A DNA stretch of 64,000 nucleotides from Ligustrum vulgare (Eukaryota > Streptophyta > Magnoliopsida > Lamiales > Oleaceae), in contig OY743190.1 in the NCBI GenBank assembly GCA_963555705.1, positions 33,710,929 through 33,774,928 of the forward strand, in the 5' to 3' direction. Shown here in pieces: positions 58,875 to 64,000 of this stretch (its first letter is position 1; each line of letters begins with the position of its first letter). Below the pieces are notes generated by a model. It was not told the DNA's origin. It saw only the letters and a program-made list of their open reading frames with translations, and did no database searches. The position numbers were made by a program, and so were the translations under genes.

Positions 58875-60682
58875 ATGTCTAGTAGCGATAGCAGCTCCAC
58901 CAGTAGCAGTAGCACGAGCTCCTCGAGCAGCTCGAGTAAGGATCAGAATAGGCCTGAGGACATAGGAAACACTTTAATCCCTATGGTTGACCCAGTAGAT
59001 GTTAGGCCTCGAGCCCTAGGCGAGGATGAAACTCCCCTTACCTACCCTGACCTTAGATGCGTGTATAAAGAGCATAAGATTATTGAGGTTGCGAGAGAGT
59101 ATGGGTTGATGCCTAGGTGCGATGTTAGGGCCCCGACCACCGAGGATAGGGTGGTGAGCGCTCGTGGGGGGGAGTTTTTGGTTTATAGGGATGCTTTGAA
59201 GGCTGGGCTGAGGTGGCCAATGCATCCTTTTTTTATTCAGTTTTTGATCGAGCATTCCATGTGCCCGGGGCAACTAGTGCCGAATGGGTGGAGGATGCTC
59301 GTGTATTTCTTCATTGCTTGTAAATTTCTGTCCATAGTACCCCGATTAGACCTATGTAGGATGGTGCTCGAGCTCAAAAAACTTCCCCATTTTTCGTGTT
59401 TTGCCTACTTATCTAGTCGGGGTAGATTCAGAGCACCTAGGATGCCGAGCTCTCTCCGGGGTTGGAAAGGGAGATTCTTTTATGTCATTCCTCAAGAGCC
59501 CGGGCATCCCTTTTGGTCTGAATGGGTTGTCCCGGACACTGCTAAATTTAACGAGGGACAGGCCTATTTTGAATCCTTAGAACGGGATAGGCAAATGCTC
59601 GAGGGGTTAGAGCCCATAGTCGCAAGCTTGGATGACTTGCTCGGGGATGAAGTCCTCGATCATGCTGGAGTGGTGAATTTCGGGGGTAGGAGCCTGGCTG
59701 CTCTCTTTCTTACATCCTCTTTCTTTTAGACTGCTCGAACTAATAACTTGTTTTACGCAGAAGGAGCTATGACTTTTGACCCGTCGTCACTAAAGAGCTT
59801 TATTCAAGGAAGGGCCGGGGGAGCAGGAGTAAGGCCCCCGACGAAGAAGACGAAGAAGAGGCCGAGACATGTGGCCAGCGGTCCCGGGGAAGGCTCAAAT
59901 ACAATGCTCAGAGATGAGGATGTGCAGAGCGTTCCTCCCCCTTCTCCTCCTCCTCGTGCATCCCCGGTCAATCAGGTCCCTCCTGCTGAGTTCATTGACC
60001 TCGATGACGACCCTATACTGGCCGCTTCTCAGGCGCCTGACGTCGTTTCAAAGTATAGGAACGAGGTTCCCCCAAGTACGGGCATCAAGCACCTCGAAGC
60101 CTATTTTACTAAGGTAATTGATAGTTGAATTCGTGATCTTTATTGCTCGAGCTAACTGTCGATTTTTGCGTGCAGGCCCTAAGTATTGCTCAAGGGCTTG
60201 CACTTAAGGCCATTGACGATGAGGACAAGGTCGAGGGTCTGGGGCGTTCCATCGCACGTCGTGAAATAAGAGTTAGAGAGCTCGAGGACGAGCAGAAGAA
60301 GATGAATCTTGAGCACGAAGCTTTGAAAACAAAGCTCGGGGAAGTAGAGGACGAAGCTGATGAGCTAAGGCTAGAGCTCGAGCGCACTCAAAAAGATTTC
60401 GAGGAGAAATTATCTGCAGCGGAGACTGCTCGTGCCTTAGCAGTTGAAAGCTTTAAGAAATCTGCTGAGTTTTCTCTTATGCAGGGCGAATATACCTCAG
60501 GCTCGTATAACTACGCATTTAAACAGGCCCGAGCCATACTGCGCTTGAAAGGATCTGAGGCTAGGCCCGAGGATCTTAGTTCCGATCCTAGCGTCACAGA
60601 GGGCCTTGTCCTTTCTGAATCCGAGGACGGGGACGAGGATGATTTTGGGGACGAGCCTGATGACACAAATGCCCCGAACTGA
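58875..60682 (+). CDS. Antisense ORF of the Tat element (gypsy-type transposon protein)
   Basis: I read three exons (58875-59685, 59761-60113, 60176-60682) with GT-AG introns and matching phases, giving 556 residues. The protein starts with a Ser-rich stretch (about 2-21). A domain at about 60-200 follows, of the kind annotated in plants as putative gypsy-type transposon protein (PF04195-like): the text HPFFIQFLIEHSMCPGQLVPNGWRMLVYFFIACKF carries its signature. A basic KKTKKRPRH (nuclear-signal-like, at the start of exon 2), a proline-rich part, a long coiled coil (about residues 410-500, ELEDEQKKMNLEHEALK onward) and an acidic tail complete it. Its role is unknown. It is open and spliced cleanly, so it has been kept under selection until recently, or the insertion is young. 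Transcription is opposite to pol. Confidence 0.8.
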
Positions 60683-60809
60683 ATTTTGTATCCCCTCCTT
60701 TTGTACCGAACTGATCATAATTGAAATATTTTGTTTTTTGACCATCTTGTGTATGAACAGTGGTTGTATGAGCTTCATGTTCTAACCCCGATCATTAGGT
60801 TAACGAATT

Positions 60810-61410
60810 GAATCAAGTATTAACCCCGATCAATGGATTAGTAATGAACATCACGCTCTAACCACGATCAATGGATTAGTAATGAACAATGCACAGACTC
60901 CGATCAAAGGAATCATTTTGAACAATGTACAGACCCCGATCATAGGAATCACACTAAACAATGTACAAACCTCGATCAGAAGGAATCATATTGAACAATG
61001 TACAAACCCCGATCATAGGAATCACACTAAACAATGTACAAACCTCGATCAGAAGGAATCATATTGAACAATGTACGAACCCCGATCACAAGGAATCATA
61101 TTGAACAATGTAGAAACCCCGATTAAAAGGGATCATATTGAACAATGTATGAACCCCGATCAAAAGGAGTCATATTGAACAATGTATAAACCCCGATCAT
61201 AAGGAGTCATATTGAACAATGTATAAACCCCGATCATAGGAATCATATTGAACAATGTAGAAACCCCAATTAAAAGGAATCATATTGAACAATGTATGAA
61301 TCCCGATCAAAAGGAGTCATATTGAACAATGTATAAACCCCGATCATAAGGAGTCATATTGAACAATGTATAAACCCCGATCATAAGGAATCATATTGAA
61401 CAATGCACAC
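60810..61410. repeat. Tandem array of a ~37-bp unit in the Tat element
   Basis: About fifteen copies of a unit like CCCCGATCATAAGGAATCAT, ATTGAACAATGTATAAA. The first units are the most diverged. Blocks of two or three units are themselves repeated (for example 60955-61055, and 61095-61250 against 61255-61390), a sign of unequal exchange. Confidence 0.9.
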
Positions 61411-61499
61411 GCCCGAACATGATTCTAAGCCCGATCACTTTGAATCGCAAGTGTTACTGAATGGTTATTGGTGATGCTCGGGGTCGTGTGTTCAAACTC

Positions 61500-61915
61500 A
61501 TGCTCGCGGGCAAGGCATCCTAGTGTTTCCTCGTAGGGAAGGCTTTCGAATGCTCGTCCGTTCGCAAGGCTTTGGGTGCTTCCTCGTGGGGAAGGCTTTC
61601 GAGTGCTTGCTCGTGTGCAAGGCTTTGGGTGCTTCCTCGTGGGGAAGGCTTTGGAGTGCTTGCTCGTGCGCAAGGCTTTGGGTGCTTCCTCGTGGGGAAG
61701 GCTTTGGGTGCTTCCTCGTGGGGAAAGCTTTCGAGTGCTTGCTCGTGCACAAGGCTTTGGGTGCTTCCTCGTGGGGAAGGCCAAAGGTGCTTCCTCGTGG
61801 GGAAGGCTTTCGAGTGCATGCTCGTGGGCAAGACTTTGTGTGCTTGCGCGGGGTAAGACTTTGTGTGCTTGCGCGGGGCAAGACTTTGAGTGCTTCCTCG
61901 TGGGGAAGGCTTTTG
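61500..61915. repeat. GC-rich tandem array of a 26-27-bp unit
   Basis: Two alternating monomers, TGCTTCCTCGTGGGGAAGG-CTTTCGAG and TGCTTGCTCGTGTGCAAGG-CTTTGGG, in about fifteen copies. The unit length close to a multiple of three keeps several frames open on both strands; none looks like a real protein. Confidence 0.9.
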
Positions 61916-62074
61916 AGATGAACATCATAATTGGTGAGAAGTACCTTTTATTCAGAGATGTTACTTAGGGAAATAAAAGTTGGCGCGCAGGCCACAAAAA
62001 TAAAAGTTGGCACGCAGGCCACAAAAATAAAATGAAACAAAGCGAAAGGAATGATCTGCAAGGTCATGATTCTG

Positions 62075-64000
62075 TTACTTGTAGTAGATTTTGAGATTAT
62101 CTGCGTTCCAAGGTCTTGATAGTGGCGTTCCTTTGAGATCGCGAAGACTATACGATCCTCCTTGGGTTTGTCTTATAACTTCATAGGGCCCTTCCCAGGC
62201 TGGGCCGAGCTTCCCTGGTGGATGACCAGCTGCTTTCGCTTTCCTCAACACAAGATCTCCTGCCCTGAACTTTCTTGCTGTGACCTTGCTGTTGAAGTAT
62301 TTGGCCGTCCTATTCTGATATGATGCTATCCTCACGCTTGCATGCTCACGAACCTCCTCGAGCAAGTCAAGATGCTCGCCCACACATTCACCTTCCAGAT
62401 TTGGGAAGAGACGTCTGTAACTGGGCATGCCTACTTCAATGGGGATTGTTGCCTCTATCCCGAAGGCGAGCATGAATGGAGTCTCCCCAGTAGCTGTTCG
62501 GTGTGTGGTCCTGTAAGACCAAAGTATGGCTGGTAGTTCCTCGGGCCAAGATCCTCGAGCATCTCCAATCCTCGTGCGAAGATCTTGGAGTATTATCCTG
62601 TTCGTTACTTCGGCGAGCCCATTACTCTGGGGGTGTGCAACTGAGGTCTGACGATGATCAACATGAAGATTTGCACAGAAATTTTTGAATTGTGCGTTAT
62701 CAAACTGTCTGCCATTGTCCGTTATCAATACTCTCGGTAGGCCAAACCTGCATATGATGGATTTCCAAACGAAAGATCTTAGTTTGGGTTCTGAAATTGT
62801 TGCTAGGGGTTCAGCCTCTACCCACTTAGTGAAATATTCAACTGCTACTGCTATGAACTTCAACTGTCCCCGTGCAATGGGAAAAGGGCCCAGGATATCG
62901 ATCCCCCATTGTTCAAATGGTCCTAGACATGGGATAGGAGTCTGATCTTCGGCTGGTCGGTGTATGATATTTCCGTGCCTCTGACACTTGTCACACTTCT
63001 TAACATAATTTAGAGCATCTGTCCTCATGGTCGGCCAATAGTATCCGTATCTGAGGAGTCTATGGGCTAATGACCTAGCCCCCTGGTGATTCCCACACAT
63101 GCCTTCATGTACTTCTGCAAGAGCTTGAGCAGCTTCAGAAGATTTGAGACATCTGAGATATGGCAAGGTAAAACTCCTTCTGAAAAGTACCCCGTTTATC
63201 ATGCAGTACCTTGCTGCTCTTTGTTTCACGGTCCTGGCCTCCCTCTGGTCAGCGGGGAGACTTTCTTCAGTTAAAAACTTAGTGATGGGGTCCATCCAGG
63301 ATGGCTCATGATCAATGTCCATAATCGCAGGCCTCGGGTCAATACTGGGGTGCGTCACATATTTCATGTGGACCGTTCTTTCCAAATTATCAACACTCAT
63401 AAACACAAGTTTAGATAGTGAATCGGCTTTGATGTTTTCTGATCTTGGTATTTTCAAGATCTCACAGCTTCTGAACTTTCTTTGCAGGTCATGAACACGC
63501 AGGCAGTACATAGTCATCTTCTCCTCTTTCTTCTCGAATGTGCCATCAATTTGTCCCACTACCAGCTGAGAATCACTATATACCTTTACACGATTAAGTT
63601 CAAGGCCCTGAGCAACCTCAAGCCCAATGATGACGGCTTCATACTCTGCTTCGTTGTTTGTTGTTTCAAATTCAAACCTCAAAGCGCACTGTATCTCAAC
63701 TTGACCATCCGGGCTAATGAGAATGACCCCTGCACCCGAGCCCGAGGAGTTGGATGCTCCATCCACAAAAATTTTCCAACAACGCTTGGGTGTGTTCGGG
63801 CTATCTACTGGCCCCCGAGGCCTTGGTGTGAGTTCCTCGATAAAGTCCGCCAAGGCCTGTGCCTTTATCGATGGTCGGGGCTTGAACTCAATATCAAATT
63901 CGCCAAGTTCAATAGCCCATTTTAGCAGTCTCCCTGATACATCGGGCTTCTGAAGTATATGCTTCAAGGGCTGGTTCGTAAGTACCACGATCGTATGTGA
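62075..64000 (-). CDS. Tat-lineage pol, C-terminal part: RNase H, aRNase H, integrase
   Basis: This open frame of over 637 codons runs off the right edge (no start in the window). From its N-side it holds the end of the classical RNase H (LLKWAIELGEFDIEFKPR, then ALADFIEEL), and a second, archaeal-type RNase H with all four acidic residues visible (FVDGASNSSGSGAG, NNEAEYEAV, VYSDSQLVV, IKADSLSK). Then comes the integrase: HHCC zinc site (VHEGMCGNHQGARSLAH, then KKCDKCQ), core Asp in WGIDILGPF, Asp in LITDNGRQF, Glu in NGLAEVTNR. The C-terminal end has GPAWEGPYEVI and stops at 62075. It makes and inserts the element's DNA. No stop or frameshift, and every catalytic residue is present, so the element may still be active if the rest is intact. 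It differs from all other pol remnants in the window. Confidence 0.95.
   Translation of the reverse strand, partial: SHTIVVLTNQPLKHILQKPDVSGRLLKWAIELGEFDIEFKPRPSIKAQALADFIEELTPRPRGPVDSPNTPKRCWKIFVDGASNSSGSGAGVILISPDGQVEIQCALRFEFETTNNEAEYEAVIIGLEVAQGLELNRVKVYSDSQLVVGQIDGTFEKKEEKMTMYCLRVHDLQRKFRSCEILKIPRSENIKADSLSKLVFMSVDNLERTVHMKYVTHPSIDPRPAIMDIDHEPSWMDPITKFLTEESLPADQREARTVKQRAARYCMINGVLFRRSFTLPYLRCLKSSEAAQALAEVHEGMCGNHQGARSLAHRLLRYGYYWPTMRTDALNYVKKCDKCQRHGNIIHRPAEDQTPIPCLGPFEQWGIDILGPFPIARGQLKFIAVAVEYFTKWVEAEPLATISEPKLRSFVWKSIICRFGLPRVLITDNGRQFDNAQFKNFCANLHVDHRQTSVAHPQSNGLAEVTNRIILQDLRTRIGDARGSWPEELPAILWSYRTTHRTATGETPFMLAFGIEATIPIEVGMPSYRRLFPNLEGECVGEHLDLLEEVREHASVRIASYQNRTAKYFNSKVTARKFRAGDLVLRKAKAAGHPPGKLGPAWEGPYEVIRQTQGGSYSLRDLKGTPLSRPWNADNLKIYYK

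Larger units (their letters stand above)
57925..64000 (-). mobile_element. Tat-lineage Ty3/gypsy retrotransposon (3' half), minus strand
   Basis: From right to left on the minus strand: RNase H tail, second (archaeal-type) RNase H, integrase, two tandem-repeat arrays, an ORF in antisense, purine tract and 3' LTR. The second RNase H and an antisense ORF between pol and the 3' LTR are traits of the Tat lineage (for example Retand, Grande, RIRE2). The RT, protease, gag and 5' LTR lie beyond the window. Open frames show it is recent. Confidence 0.9.

Noticed and set aside
61425..61968. Several long overlapping frames on both strands
   Set aside because: They are by-products of the 26-27-bp tandem array, whose unit length keeps frames open; the translations are pure repeats.

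Overview
The window is nuclear DNA of a flowering plant, very probably a eudicot. The signs are AT-rich sequence, a class III plant peroxidase, a polyubiquitin gene with plant-type ubiquitin and a 5' leader intron, GT-AG introns, and many plant transposon families (Ty1/copia, Ty3/gypsy of the Athila and Tat types, an L1-like LINE, Tip100-like hATs, a Mutator-like element carrying a Ulp1 protease, and MITEs). I cannot name the species. Only three ordinary host genes are well supported: an intronless class III peroxidase (22525-23502, minus), a five-exon gene for a conserved small tail-membrane protein (30417-32497, plus) and a five-unit polyubiquitin gene (55422-56567, plus).

Layout. 1-4340: decayed Ty3/gypsy element. 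4341-5650: Athila-like gag-pol fragment, fused in frame to a 5'-truncated copia polyprotein (5650-8400) with a 3' LTR piece. 8545-11126: L1-type LINE. 11127-20662: a decayed minus-strand copia element with two long LTRs, with one hAT inserted in the body and one MITE inserted in only one LTR. 20794-21536: solo LTR with a MITE inside. 22525-23502: peroxidase. 23767-29609: MITEs, a solo LTR with target-site duplication (TSD), and a three-level nest (solo LTR inside a foldback element inside a hAT). 30417-32497: membrane-protein gene. 33100-35220: two Tip100-like hAT elements, each with a perfect 8-bp TSD. 35520-37400: an odd array built around GTGACA/TGTCAC and a 100-bp tandem repeat. 37940-47300: a Mutator-like element with divergent Ulp1-like protease (plus) and MURA transposase (minus) genes, filled with the heptamer GGTCACA/TGTGACC. 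47501-49830: truncated copia element (LTR, primer site, gag). 49830-54700: AT-rich sequence with small MITEs. 54960-56760: polyubiquitin gene. 57925-64000: the 3' half of a young Tat-lineage Ty3/gypsy element on the minus strand, with intact RNase H and integrase, two tandem-repeat arrays, and a spliced antisense ORF with its own TATA box.

The most unusual feature is the Mutator-like element. The same GTCACA word fills its introns, leader and intergenic parts, and it also builds a Gly-His-Lys repeat inside the protease gene's coding exon. The transposon genes are mostly broken; the Tat pol ORF and its antisense ORF are open.
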